Notes: generated by a model from the letters alone, not told the origin. A stretch of DNA of 64,000 bases from Endocalyx cinctus (GCA_001600455.1 BCKC01000004.1:124001-188000), one strand, 5' to 3'. Positions 34,500 to 45,488 are shown, numbered from the stretch's first letter. Numbers and translations: made by a program.

Positions 34500-35072
34500 A
34501 TGGCCAAGGTGCACTTATCTAATTCGTATCACTCACCAACCGACAGCATTTCCCCGGAACCTTATTTGATCGCTTCAATTATGCAATCGGTGCACGATGT
34601 CTATAGTTTAGACAATGCTCACAGTCCTGCAGAAGACAAAAACTATTCCATCGACGAAAGTGAATTAACGAGTGGGGAGTGCCTGATCGATACAGCTCGT
34701 GTCGTGTCGGTGCTATCCGCGGGAAACCCCGTTATTGTACACCTAACACGTAGCCATAAATTGAGATCACCCCCAGGAAAGTTGCAACAGGAAGTTATTG
34801 ACCGTCCAGTCACCTCCCCAAAATCATCAATGCGACGAGGCAGTCTGATTATTGCTCCTACTACGGAATCTCGGACGTTTTGCCATAAATGTTCTTCAGC
34901 ATCTGCCCGCCATGATTTCGATGATGTGACGAAGCCACCGTCGATGTCTAAATCTATTACACGGGGCCAAAAGACCCCTCCGGCTATACTTTACCGATTT
35001 CGGTCAAATACACTTACCAGGAAGCGTGGTCATCCCGACTTGAAGGCAGTCACGAATAGTAGCAGGAAGTAG
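34500..35072 (+). CDS. Hypothetical protein, 190 aa
   Basis: Single open frame from ATG (preceded by TTTATAAATAG) to TAG. The N-terminal third is acidic/polar, the middle Pro/Ser/Arg-rich, and the C-terminal third basic (ITRGQKTPP, RKRGHPDLK). A lone FCHKC is the only metal-site-like motif and is not enough for a zinc finger. No transmembrane segment. No family is recognised, and it could be a disordered nuclear protein or a chance frame. Uninterrupted length and a TATA-like box argue mildly for a real gene. Confidence 0.35.
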   Translation: MAKVHLSNSYHSPTDSISPEPYLIASIMQSVHDVYSLDNAHSPAEDKNYSIDESELTSGECLIDTARVVSVLSAGNPVIVHLTRSHKLRSPPGKLQQEVIDRPVTSPKSSMRRGSLIIAPTTESRTFCHKCSSASARHDFDDVTKPPSMSKSITRGQKTPPAILYRFRSNTLTRKRGHPDLKAVTNSSRK

Positions 35073-35217
35073 AGCCTGTACTTTACAGCTTTTGCAAATA
35101 TACTTCATTGATAGCTTCTTCACTTGCAAAAGTGACTCGAGCATATTCTCTTTATAGGCGCAGTGGATCAAACCTAGGGTATAATATGCTTATAAATCCG
35201 CACCCTTCAATATCACT

Positions 35218-35666
35218 ATGTATCCCTTAGATATCATGACTCATCTGGCCTGCCACCAGACTACCTTTTATAATTCCCTCCTACCCCCTACCCCCGACCT
35301 CATAATTAGAGGCTGTGAGCAACTATTGGCACATCCGTCTTTGTATTTCGAATGTTGTATCGCCGAGGATGCAAATTCGTGCCTCGTTGCGAGGATGTAA
35401 AGTTAGATAAATCGCCGCAGCACCAGTTACTGGGTCACTCATGCTCTAGCAAAACCACCAACATTGAATGTCCATCCCTCGTTATGTCTAGACAATGCCC
35501 GTCTCCTTCACCATCATATCATCGTCCAAGTTTCCTGATGAGCGGCAGACCCACCGTATGTACCACTCAACACCAAGAGCAGGAGAAGGTAGTACAGGAT
35601 AATTATGCGGAGCTCGCCGAGACTAGTGTGATCCGGAATGTACTGTATGTAACTGATTTTTATTAA
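35218..35666 (+). CDS. Hypothetical short frames downstream of a TATA-like box
   Basis: An ATG at 35218 follows CTTATAAATCCG by about 20 bases and opens 60 codons. A second frame (35352-35666) overlaps it and continues for 104 codons with a Ser/Pro-rich middle. A splice could link them, but I found no clean junction. No family recognised. Confidence 0.2.
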
Positions 35667-35696
35667 ATTAATAACAACATAACTTCCCACCTAGGC

Positions 35697-35930
35697 CACA
35701 CGCAAGTCCTAATTCCTGGGCCACACGCAAGTCCTAATTCCTGGGCCACATGCAAGTCCCAATTCCTAGGCCACACGCAAGTCCNNNNNNNNNNNNNNNN
35801 NNNNNNNNNGTCCTAATTCCTAGGCCACATGCAAGTCCTAATTCCTGGGCCACACGCAAGTCCTAATTCCTGGGCCACACGCAAGTCCTAATTCCTGGGC
35901 CACACGCAGGTCCCAATTCTTAGGCTAGGT
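35697..35930. repeat. Minisatellite, 25-bp unit, with a 25-N gap
   Basis: About nine copies of a unit beginning GGCCACACGCAAGTCC and continuing TAATTCCT(A/G). Units differ at a few positions, mostly C/T (ACACGC or ACATGC, TAATT or CAATT). A run of 25 N at 35785-35809 equals exactly one period, so true copy number is unknown. Confidence 0.95.
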
Positions 35931-36202
35931 ACAATGATTTACACTGATTTCCGAGTAAAAAAAAAAACAGTTTCCCCGCAAGTCTCCTTTGAAACCTGGC
36001 CCCCAACTTGGAAGAAATCCCGCCATCTTTCAGTTTCAGTGTATTTAGTTCAACAGGACAAATAACTCTCCGATTAGATCGGTCGCAAACTGCTGGATAT
36101 CAAATGAATGATTTAGTTTAACTGCGGTTTCTATTGTATCCGTAAGGCGAGTGCAGACACTTATAAGCTGATGGGGACATGCTTGTAAGACCCTGGTCCC
36201 TA

Positions 36203-37306
36203 TCACTTTAAGGACCTTTGCGTTTGTCTTTTTAAAGTCATTACTTTTAAACTGTCAATTCTGGGGTAGAATATATAAAGGATAGGGGCCACATACACGA
36301 TGGATTCGGCTGCATCCGAGTAGATTAAGACAAGGAGCGGCGACGATATCGCCAGATCGTTCCATCTGCGACTGAACCGCTTACGACCTTGCCTTATCTG
36401 ATCCCTAAACTCTTTCATATTCGAGCGCTGCTCTTGGGCGCTCATATATCTATTCATAGCAATCTGGGGGATAGTACATTTAACCTCGTTGCGAAGGAGT
36501 CCACGATCTTGATCAGATTTAATAATATGTTCGAGAGAATTTAAAAGCCGTATTAACTGGACATAAGCCAGTCGTCGTAATAGATATGTGCCTTGTCGTT
36601 CACAAATAACATTATCCAAGACTTTGAATGCGGTTATAATCCGGGGGTCTGTACTTACGATGCCTTCTGGCAAGGTAGTAATTCGCTGTAATAATATCCA
36701 GTCTGCTAATGTCTTCTTACAGTTGGTAACGAAATTTTTTATCAGGCCATGCCCGATCAGCCTGTCCGTGACAGAAACAACCCGTGCCAGCTTTGCCTTA
36801 TGTTTTCTTCCAAGGTAATGCGGCAAAGACACTTTCGACTGGTTATTAGAAGGGTCAACTGTTTTTTGTCCGAAGTAGTTACCTCTTCTCTGAATTTTAT
36901 ACCTGTCATGCGGAGCCGAATTGTTCCTAGCAGCATGCGTATACTGCGATTTAGTGCCGCCTTCTACGTGAATTTTGCTAAAAATGTTGCAATTATTTTT
37001 AATGCGTACGAATTCGGCAGTTTCTCGATCGATATCCATAGGATCCCAAGGAAATGCGTTGGCTTCATACCTGGCCTCGCAACCAGTTTCATCAGGCTCA
37101 TCGATATCCATAGGGTCCCAAGGTAACGTGTTGCCTTCACATCTTGAATCATCTCCGTTCTCACCATCCTCTATGCTCAAATATTCGAACTCATTCACCA
37201 AAGTATCGATTTGATTACCCTCTCCGCCAGCAGACTTTCCCCTACGCGTATTATCGACAATAAATTGTGGTATAAATAATCGTCCGCGCGTCGGTAATGC
37301 ACTCAT
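36203..37306 (-). CDS. Hypothetical protein, 367 aa, with tandem PWDPMDID motif
   Basis: Single uninterrupted exon from ATG at 37306 to TGA at 36203-36205. The N-terminal ~110 residues are acidic and disordered, and contain a tandem duplication: NTLPWDPMDIDEPDETGCEA followed 24 residues later by NAFPWDPMDIDRETAEF. The duplication is visible in the DNA as two 72-bp-spaced copies near 37030 and 37100. From residue ~165 the protein is helical and basic (GRKHKAKLARVVSVTDRLIG, NCKKTLADWILLQRITTLPE), with a near C-terminal hydrophobic stretch (SIVYVAPILYIFYP). No enzyme motif seen. The repeated Trp-containing acidic motif could be a short linear interaction motif; that is inference. The length and clean frame make it a likely real gene. 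Confidence 0.6.
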   Translation of the reverse strand: MSALPTRGRLFIPQFIVDNTRRGKSAGGEGNQIDTLVNEFEYLSIEDGENGDDSRCEGNTLPWDPMDIDEPDETGCEARYEANAFPWDPMDIDRETAEFVRIKNNCNIFSKIHVEGGTKSQYTHAARNNSAPHDRYKIQRRGNYFGQKTVDPSNNQSKVSLPHYLGRKHKAKLARVVSVTDRLIGHGLIKNFVTNCKKTLADWILLQRITTLPEGIVSTDPRIITAFKVLDNVICERQGTYLLRRLAYVQLIRLLNSLEHIIKSDQDRGLLRNEVKCTIPQIAMNRYMSAQEQRSNMKEFRDQIRQGRKRFSRRWNDLAISSPLLVLIYSDAAESIVYVAPILYIFYPRIDSLKVMTLKRQTQRSLK

Positions 37307-37775
37307 CTAGCTTGAGAATGGGGAATATGTTAATCGGTTAAGTAAGGACAACACCTAGGAGCATTGAAACGTAAATAGCGGAAAGTCTTTATATACTAGG
37401 TAGCTCCGGATTCCGGGACATCCCATGGTTCTATCTACAACGGTAGCCCAGAACCCTGGCTTTCGGATGCATAGGGCCATTGATAACATGGTGATTACGA
37501 AACTTTTACGTCGGTTTTTATATGCTAGACAAAATAGGTGGTTAACGTTATGTTCAAGCAGTCCCGTTTCGCCTCTCAACCTTAGCTATTCTCTGGACTA
37601 GTTAGGTTTCATTTTTTTCAGCACCGACTGGATGATAATAGGTATAAAATATTACTTTGTTTAACACACCTTAATTACTTTCATTATTTACTATACATAC
37701 CATTTCATCACCTCGATAAGCTCTCTCTGATGGTATCAATTACGTGGCTTTAAAAATGGCTAAGATACGAACTAA

Positions 37776-37962
37776 GTTAGAGGTGAGCTTACAGCCCACA
37801 GAACGTCCTGAGTTTACATTACAATTTTTACTGTAACTTTGTGGTATTATTATATAATACGTTTTGAACTATGTACTTATGTCGAATAGTATATATTTAA
37901 AGGCTTTTAAAGATGGTTCCGTAGAGGCGTGTAGAAGACCCTTCGTAAACTCAGGCATAGGT
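37776..37962 (+). repeat. Dispersed repeat R1, copy 2
   Basis: Forward copy of R1. It shares the blocks AGGTGAGCTTRCAGCCCACA, CCTGAGTTTAC, AAGATGGTTCCGTAGAGGCG and GTAAACTCAGG with copy 1, but its interior is longer and more AT-rich. Confidence 0.6.
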
Positions 37963-38556
37963 AGAAAATGTTGTTTTGTATAGGAAATGGTGGCTAGGAT
38001 GTGGGGTCGCCAGTCGCCAGCGTTATTTTAATTATCATCCGCTCATAATCACTATATGTCGGATAGCTTAAGGGTACTGTAAACTCTTAATGATCTTCAC
38101 GAATTTACTAGGCCACGGCCAGAACAAGGGCCGGAGTAGTCATTAAATCTGGTGGCTATCCCGTTGAAGGGCCAATCCAAATGGAAAGGATGAGGTCTAG
38201 AAGTAGGAGCACTGTCGCGGATATGTAGTCTCGGTTAACCCCAAAATTAACTGATCAGTCTTGAACTTGTCAATAAGGAATCCCGAAACATTTTCCGAAG
38301 TTGCTAGTTCTTCCCGGCAGGTAGACAAATACCATATTCCCAAGACTCCGTACTAAGCCGTATTCAAGCCTCGAAAGTTATCAATAGGCTCAGATGGAGC
38401 AATCAAGAGTTAGAAGCATATATGAAGTTTCTTGCTGTTGCTACAGCTGGTGGCATGTTTAATATACAACGCGCATCAGCATGGGGTCCAGCTTAGGAGC
38501 GTCTATCAACAGAAATGAAGTCCCGGTTTCCGAATAAGTGCTAGACCACGAAACAT

Positions 38557-39190
38557 ATGCAAGAGAAGCGGAAAACAGAGCGTAAGCGATGGATTCTGTA
38601 CGATACCCTCATCAACGAGTATACTAGTGGCAACGGCGACGATGAGAAGGGATGCCCCCTTTTATCTGATGAACAATGGAACCGGTTCACCTTCAAACAT
38701 CCAGATGGAAAGTGGCTGCGTACGAAACCATTAGGTAATAAAGAAATATACGCACGAGCTTTCCGGAAAGATAGATAAACTGGAAGTCATATTCGAGAGG
38801 CTGGAGAAGATGCTTCTATACATTTGAGTGATAATTGTAGCGACGATGCTATTAGAGGGCATACACAAAATAAGTCTCAGGAAAGCTTACGGCAAAAGAG
38901 AGTCTTTGACCCTGATCTTAACACCATTATCAGCGATGACTCTGTTGAAGAGCTCCCTCCGAAACGAATAAAGAAACAAAGTGATTCCCAACAGAAATCA
39001 ACCAACGATCAATTCCTCCGCGTAGTAAATAAAACAGTAGGTAGTCATCATATCTAAAAGTCTATTAGTCAATTAGAGGAACTCGAATCAGAATTCTTTA
39101 CTATCAAGTATACACCAAAAAAACAATCGCGGCCAAAAAGTTTTAGACCTGAAACTTTTACTAGCAAGGTTTGCAGGCTCGGAAACGAAT
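38557..39190 (+). pseudogene. Unidentified coding relic with nuclear-type basic motif
   Basis: Two frames follow one another: 38557-38778 (MQEKRKTERKRWILYDTLIN, later FTFKHPDGKWLRTKPLGNKE) and 38824-39057 (VFDPDLNTIISDDSVEELPP then KRIKKQ). The second continues past a stop as a Lys/Arg-rich segment to about 39190. Charged, helix-like text with a KRIKKQ nuclear-localisation-like patch suggests a former nuclear or transposon-borne protein. I cannot identify the family. Confidence 0.3.
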
Positions 39191-39295
39191 GAACTAAGTG
39201 GGCTGAGCTGTTGGCACTTTTCTGCCTTATTGTAATTAAATTACACCCTACCGAAAACGATCTTGTTAAGACATAGTGGACTCGGTGTGAGGTGT

Positions 39296-39420
39296 GAAAG
39301 TTGATTGATTGATTGATTAATGTTGTGTGCCAAGCACACAGACCGCTAGGTATTTTATACTAAGGCGGGGTAGCAGCTGCGCTGCTACCGGCTGCTGGCG
39401 GCTGACACTCGGAACGCTAA
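39296..39420. repeat. TTGA microsatellite and hairpins, possible LTR remnant
   Basis: Four to five GATT units at 39301-39320, a GTGTGC/GCACAC hairpin at 39325-39339, and GTAGCAGC-TGC-GCTGCTAC at 39370-39388. TGTTGTGTGCCAAGCACACA followed by a TATTTTATACTA box looks like the start of a fungal Ty1/copia-type LTR, but I found no second LTR or pol reading frame. Confidence 0.35.
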
Positions 39421-40155
39421 AATAGGGCTTAATTTATTAGGGTGCTCGGATCTAATCTAAGGCATCTCTTCCCCTTGAAGTATTCCGTGGTCAATCCTTA
39501 ATAAACTTTCCGTTACCTCTTTTCCCTTCATCTCATGCCTACCACTCTAATCGGTTCTGCTGGCGACGGCGAACGAAAATGCGAACGCACAAAGATACTC
39601 ACGACCCTTGCATCTTTATAAATTGCAGTGCATATCTACCTCTTCGCCACCGACGAAATTCAACCCGCGATTCTTTCCCGTCCGCTCCGCTTCGAAATCC
39701 AACCTGTCCTTCACATCTCTTCGCACGCATACGCGAGAGCGTAGGCTTTCAATTCATCCACGAGAAAAAGGTCGGCTGTTACACAAACGCACACGTCTTT
39801 CAGCAGTTCCCCATCATCTGCGTAGCCAGTCTAACTACGAGTTAAAACCTTAGCTACCGCCAACCGCCGCAAGTAGACGAACAGGATATTACGAAATAAG
39901 ATACTATAAACCGAATACCGCAAAATCTAATGGGAAACAGAGTTGGGAAGCCTGATCGAGCTTACGACAGCCTCGTCCAGGACCAGGCGAATATCAGGAG
40001 GGGGATCGAATTGTAGGCTGTGCGTATAGGAACGTAAGATTGAAGTGTAGAAAATATTCGTTTCCTCGTGGATTCGTCATTCTTGTTCGATCTCAAGTTA
40101 GACAACCGCTCCATCAGAATCTCGCCGCCACCAGCTCCCTAAATCAGGTGCGACC
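39421..40155. other. Downstream flank of the F-box gene
   Basis: Overlapping plus-strand frames at 39579-39853 are Ser/Arg/Pro-rich and not convincing. Nothing else recognised. Confidence 0.4.
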
Positions 40156-41499
40156 TTAAACCAAAACTTCCCAAGCCGATATCTTTTTCGTATCATAGGT
40201 TGACTCCCGGAGCAAGTGGAACGGATTATCATCGACCTTTCGCTGAATGAAGTTCCCGACAGCCTGGTAGAATAAGTCTGAATGCTGCTCTGGGCAGATA
40301 TCTCCTTCGATTTCGCCACTGACGAGGAGATGGTACACGGTACACGACTCAAGACGTAAGACACTTCTCATCTTTAATATCACCTCCTCCCAAGAATCGT
40401 GCTCTAGAGCCAAAGAAGAGAATTTGATGCTTTGCAACGTGGCCGAGTTCATGCAGAGGAAGTCAATCAAATCGGTTGGTTCTTGGAACGTGGTACCGTG
40501 CAAGGCGAGATGTGTAAGGGTGGATATGTGAATTGACCGTAAGAAGTCTACCGGAAGACGACGACAACTTGGCAGGGAGAAAGTCAGACATAAGTGTTTA
40601 AGCGCGTGTACGGAACGTATAAGATTTGATAATCCGGAATAGTTTAGCTCTTCGTCGTTTCTGATGGACCATGGTAGCACTAATTGTAGGTGTTCTAGCT
40701 TACCAAAGGCCTGTTGATATCTTTGATACGATGTCGGGTCGAGACGCTGTATTATTCCGACGTGACCTATATCATCTGTGCCCGTAGAATTTTCATCCTC
40801 GAAAGAGCCAAGAGTAAGCTCTCGGACGTTCCCTGGAGAAAGAGAAAGCGCCTCCACCATGGATTCAAAAATGGCATGCCCAACCGAAGATCTCGTAACG
40901 TCTGGCGGGTTATATGGATAAAAACCGTGCTCGTGGTGCCTGCTGTACACGTAACTCTGCGAGAGACTGATACTACGGAGATTATCCAACCGGCTCAACG
41001 CGGCAGCGAAGCTGGGTGTGTCATTCATGCCCTGCTCGAAGAGGGTCTGAAAACGGAGACCTTGTAGATACCTGTCGAAGTCAGTCTCTAAACCCAGCTG
41101 AAAATTATGCCGTGAGTGGGTTTGCCATAAATATTTAGGCCTACGCGTCTCGACATCAGCTTTAAACAGGTTTAAAGATGCAGCTAGCTGCACATCAAAT
41201 ACTTCAAAATAACAATGAAGCGTCCTCACTCTGCTACGCAGAGAAGAATTCGACAGGTCGACCAATGCCTGAAAGCCGCGAAAACCTGGTGCTAAAACAA
41301 AATCTTCGAAAACAACCTCCTCCCCAATACGGGACAGCTGTTTACAGGCAAGTCTACAGGAGAGAACATCGCGTTTCGTGGTATAACCCCCGTAGTAGGG
41401 AAGCCATCTAAGTGTCTTCACTATTTCCAAGAGAATCTCGTCTGGTAAAGTAAGGAGCATTTTGGGTCTCGCTAAGGTAATTTTGTTGTATTGTATCAT
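40156..41499 (-). CDS. F-box protein, 447 aa
   Basis: Likely substrate adaptor of an SCF ubiquitin ligase. A single exon runs from ATG at 41499; the in-frame ATG at 41460 (MLLTLPDEILLEIV) is an equally good start, since the F-box begins there. The F-box spans residues ~14-65: LPDEILLEIVKTL, RDVLSCRLACKQLSRIGEEV and FEDFVL. The rest is a degenerate leucine-rich-type region with regularly spaced segments such as LDNLRSISLSQS, VRELTLGSF, LEHLQLVLPW, LKHLCLTFS and LTHLALHGT, the usual substrate-binding part. Frame intact, no intron needed, normal length for fungal F-box/LRR-like proteins. Long frames on the plus strand here are shadows. Confidence 0.85.
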   Translation of the reverse strand: MIQYNKITLARPKMLLTLPDEILLEIVKTLRWLPYYGGYTTKRDVLSCRLACKQLSRIGEEVVFEDFVLAPGFRGFQALVDLSNSSLRSRVRTLHCYFEVFDVQLAASLNLFKADVETRRPKYLWQTHSRHNFQLGLETDFDRYLQGLRFQTLFEQGMNDTPSFAAALSRLDNLRSISLSQSYVYSRHHEHGFYPYNPPDVTRSSVGHAIFESMVEALSLSPGNVRELTLGSFEDENSTGTDDIGHVGIIQRLDPTSYQRYQQAFGKLEHLQLVLPWSIRNDEELNYSGLSNLIRSVHALKHLCLTFSLPSCRRLPVDFLRSIHISTLTHLALHGTTFQEPTDLIDFLCMNSATLQSIKFSSLALEHDSWEEVILKMRSVLRLESCTVYHLLVSGEIEGDICPEQHSDLFYQAVGNFIQRKVDDNPFHLLRESTYDTKKISAWEVLV

Positions 41500-42326
41500 A
41501 GATGGTCGATCTCAGCGATAAGACATGGTACCTCCATATATAATCTGGTAGTGCCAATGCAGGGAAATGGACGCTTGATTCTAGCGTCATTCCTGGCTCC
41601 GGGTTCAAGTATGTAGAGCCAGGAATCAGGGCTATGCGACATATCAAATTTAGTACCCTATTAAATCTAGGGAGAAACACGAGACAAAAACAATGGCAAC
41701 CCTAGTCCCGGACGTTGAGGTTTATTTTCAAAACCAGTCACGCAACTTATCAAGAAATCTTAAGCCTTTCTTCGTTATGTTTAGGCTAAACCGAGATGTC
41801 CTTAATAACCCGTAGTAATGAATGATCTAATCTAGGGTTATCGCCCCACGTGGGATTCAAGGCAAATCTGAGAAAATGAATAATATTACGATTGTTCCGT
41901 ACAGATCGGCTCCTAAGCTCTGATCGATATATCGTTGATATAAACCTAAGCTTCGGGAAACAACTTAATTGCCTCGAAGCGGGAATTTCCATCAAAGTAT
42001 GGGAGTTTCTTATCAATATATTGCCCCACGTACTACTAACCATGCTGCTATGCTAGCTATAGAGCTACAACTGTGGATCCCTAAGAAACCACTGCGTTTC
42101 TAGTAGGTCCTAATCACGTCCTCTCAGATTTGTTATTCAGAGCTTCAGAATGATCCGTACAGGGCTAAATAGAGTGATTAAAAGTGATTGTTACGCACTG
42201 TCCTATAGTTTTAGACCGCCGTAGGTGGCCAGATCCAGTTTCCTGCGCGCATTTCTTTTATCTTGTTTAACTCTTAACTACACACACACAGCATATCAGC
42301 GATGCTAGGATTATAACCCCAGCTGC
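41500..42326. other. Upstream flank of the F-box gene
   Basis: No supported gene. Minus-strand frames at 41408-41680 and 41786-42043 lack family features. CTACGTA/GCC-type words here do not form a recognised repeat. Confidence 0.4.
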
Positions 42327-42636
42327 GTGGCCGCTATGAAAGTCGTGTTTCGCGACATCGAGACACCTAGCGACATTGACTACGGCGATGACGCCATTGT
42401 GAAACACGACGGAGCCACCGACCTCCGGCAGCATTCTCTCGTGGGGATTGAAAACATCATCGTAAGGAACGCTTGCTGCCATTCAATTTTGAAAATATCC
42501 GAACGGGCGAGATCCTTCTGATAGTGCAGCTTCCCAATTCTGGCAACGGACGGAAGGCACTCATGGTGGATATGGTCGTCCAGTTTGAGCCGGAGGGTCT
42601 GGGCTACCTGCTAGATGGGCAACATATGAAATGCTA
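42327..42636 (+). pseudogene. Unidentified coding fragment
   Basis: Frame 42327-42521 (VVFRDIETPSDIDYGDDAIV) passes by frameshift into one reading LPFNFENIRTGEILLIVQLP and then ALMVDMVVQFEPEGLGYLLD, to a TAG near 42634. The text looks like a real beta-rich protein, but I cannot name it. At least one frameshift. Confidence 0.35.
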
Positions 42637-42812
42637 GGATTCTGCACAGATAGACCGGGTTCTGTAGATTCCGCATATATTAGTATTTAGTAAATTTAAG
42701 TTGAAAACACATACACGCTGTCTTCCCACTATTCGACTTTATACTCGCTTGCGACACAGCTTTCCAGTGTCAGCTGCTTTATCCATCTACTGTTCTCAGT
42801 CAATCTAAGCAA

Positions 42813-44199
42813 GTGGGTCCACAAGCGATAGTAAGTTGGTCGGCCGATGTCTTTCCCCATAACGACGATTATAGCCATCCCGGCACCACAGCTACACCCG
42901 CGCTTTCTGCTCTTGCTAAGAGCGTATACCTCTTGCCACCATCGCCGAAACAAAAGGCCAGTCGGGCTAGATTCTTTCCGCGTCCGCTCTCGAGGCGCCA
43001 TTGTCCCGATCCACCATTTTCGACGTCTAAATCCGCGAAACGAACTCCCTTAGCCCCAATGAGTGTCGATGCCAAGCGCGGTCGAGGCAGGACCCGAGAA
43101 AGCACGTGTCCAACGACGACTTTAGAGAAGGCTACTTTCCCAGAAATACAACGCCTCCTGTGGAGACAGCCAAAACAAATAACCAATACGCATGAGCACT
43201 TGGTAACACGGACGACTGTATGATAACGACGTGATCTTCCAATCTAGATCCATTTAAGCGCGGGTGTCCTTACCAGGAGAATAGACAAGACCAAGCGCCC
43301 GACGACCCAGTCCCTTTTGGAGAACATTAAACGAGTTGCCCGGTCGAGCAAGGGATACTTTCCTGCACAACTACGAGATCCCCCGCAAGACGATCTGGGA
43401 CTTGCGGAGGATGACGGTGACAAATTTGCAGGACGTGACCTAGTGCCGATGGACGGGGGGTCTTAGAACGGCGCAAACTGAAGGCGCGACGGCTACTAGG
43501 CAAGACTTACACTGATGCGAAGTTAGAACACTATTTTCGGGTGGAGGACCTCCTAGAAATGGAGCTTAGCAAACTCCAAGACATTGTCAGACAGACGAAC
43601 GCGTTTGAGATAACACCGTATGCCGAAGCTGCATGGGATCAGCATATCCATGGTCCTATGCTTGAACTCGTGCTCCTTTATCAGCCCAACGTCGGGTTCA
43701 AAAACATGACGCGCACTAATATTGCCAAGCCATTCGTCCCACAGGCCACCGCAGCGATCGCCCTATCATCGAGCGGCAAATGATCGATTGGACAGTTCGA
43801 GCAGATGGCCAGAAGGCAAAACGCAGCTAGGATTCTGGCTTGCGGCATGATTCAAACGGGTATCAACATTCCCAGCAGGTCCGGGTTTCTCGCTGAGCCT
43901 TCACCTGATCCCGCTCATTTTTGGTAGTCCATGATAAATGGGAACCGCACTTTGCCTTCGACATGAAGTTTCGTTTCGGTTCTGCGGTGGTTTGGACATT
44001 GGCGGAACCGGCGATCCATATAAATATAGCAGGACTCTTACCGATTACTAGAGTCTTACGATCGTTGCCCGCGGGTTTTACACGGCAAGTGGTAATGATC
44101 CTCACGAGCAATAGAGCGGCTGCGCTAGTCTACCGGAGGCCTCTCCACCACTCCGGCCAAGTAGAACTTGCCAGATCTACGAAAGCGCGAGAAGCTTAA
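42813..44199 (+). pseudogene. Decayed PD-(D/E)XK-like nuclease-domain protein
   Basis: Pieces in order: 42813-43223, Pro/Ser/Arg-rich (a typical disordered N-terminal third); 43541-43783, LEMELSKLQDIVRQT then EAAWDQHIHGPMLELVL and GFKNMTRTNIAKPFVPQ; 43921-44199, VVHDKWEPHFAFDM then LLPITRVLRSLPAGF. From memory these match, in order, the conserved blocks of the fungal PD-(D/E)XK nuclease-like domain found in many accessory fungal proteins (EAxWNxxVHxxxLxLAL, VGFxNxTTAxI, a W-x-LYFAxD strand and a LLxxLRxL helix). A stop after SSSGK and several frame changes disable it. The catalytic lysine region is not identifiable. Confidence 0.55.
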
Positions 44200-45488
44200 G
44201 GTCGAAGAGGAACGACATTAAAATTATATAGGAGCTCGTAAATGAGGATAATTCTGGACTAGCAAAGAAAAAGGGGGGGCCGAGCCTGAGTACCCAAACG
44301 GGGTCTGTGCCCATTCAGAGCCCAGGTCAGCTACGATTAATAACGTAATAAAAAGGCAAAATAGCCGTGGGAAATTGCCAGGAGATATCGGGATATTCTC
44401 TAGAAGCATTGGCACAGATTTACCAGGACCCCATACGGCTCGCTCTCAAGTCGAGAAGTAAGGGTACCAATTCGACGTAGGACAGGGATGACGAGGTTAA
44501 ACTTCTATCTATCCCGGATCGGAGTTGTTGTATCGGTCGAATTTGAATGCGGACGAGCAAAGGAACCAGTAGCACACTTTCTATTAATCCCTGAAGGGCA
44601 ACTAACACACATAATCCCTTCCCAGGTTTTCGCCGCAACTGCAAAATATATTACGTCAGGCATCTCTGAGAGGATCGTAGATGATTAGTAGCAAATCAAC
44701 TTGAAGGCATATGATTACAATGTGTTTACGGTGCTAATCATGGCCATAACGCCATCGGTCCCTCTCCTGTCTCTTCAAGCCGACCTGTAGCCATTGCAAG
44801 CTTGATTGTTGCTTGAACTGTGCTCATCTCTAGTTTCCACTTCTCCGGGTTCGTTCTTTCTTTCCCTCCTAGGTAGAATGATGAATTGCCCTTTTCTGTA
44901 TTTGTACACTGCAACATCCACGCACAGTGGCATATCCACTCATTACATTCGAACGGGGGTATAAACTTTGGTGTTTGCGTGTGTGTGTGCGCGTGCTGTT
45001 AAACGCATATATGGACTTTGGAAGATGTGTATTTATAACCGATTGAGCTACTCGAGGTTATTGATGTTATGTCCCTAAGGACGATTTAGCCTGTCCTTAT
45101 AGTGACTTATAAGTACCCGCCTACCAACTTAGCCCGCAAGACAAGCGGGGAGATCTCCTTTTGCGCAACACGTGCGTGCCATAAGGCAAGATGCGGGTAG
45201 AGAATAAAGACATCGATAAAAAGAGACTAGATGTGGATGGCGAGGAGCCAATTGTAGCTGGAGCCAAAGCTGAAGTATATGATATGATCGTCAAATTTGC
45301 AAGGCTGATTAATATATTTGATGGAATAAATGCATTATGGTGGTTTAGTGATCTGCCAAACAACTATATCGCTTATTCCGCGAGTGACATGCATCACCAC
45401 CTGGGTGATATACCTCGTCTTAAACCTTGTTTTTTAAGCAATTTATATATAATTTAAAGGAAGGCAGCCCCGGGCTATTCCATATTAT
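44200..45488. other. Intergenic stretch, no gene assigned
   Basis: Short frames (44224-44415, 44488-44688, 45191-45457) without features. A GTGTTTGCGTGTGTGTGTGC repeat lies near 44970-44995. Confidence 0.4.

Larger units (their letters stand above)
37307..39295. other. Intergenic stretch with repeat R1 and a possible relic
   Basis: Holds repeat R1 at 37776-37962 and a possible coding relic at 38557-39190 (separate entries). Otherwise AT-rich with nothing recognised. Confidence 0.4.

Noticed and set aside
35697..35930. CRISPR-like array
   Set aside because: Units are directly contiguous 25-bp repeats without spacers; it is a minisatellite in a eukaryotic context.
40714..41411. Plus-strand frames of 117 and 77 codons inside the F-box gene
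   Set aside because: They lie antisense to a clean 447-codon F-box frame and show no protein-like features.
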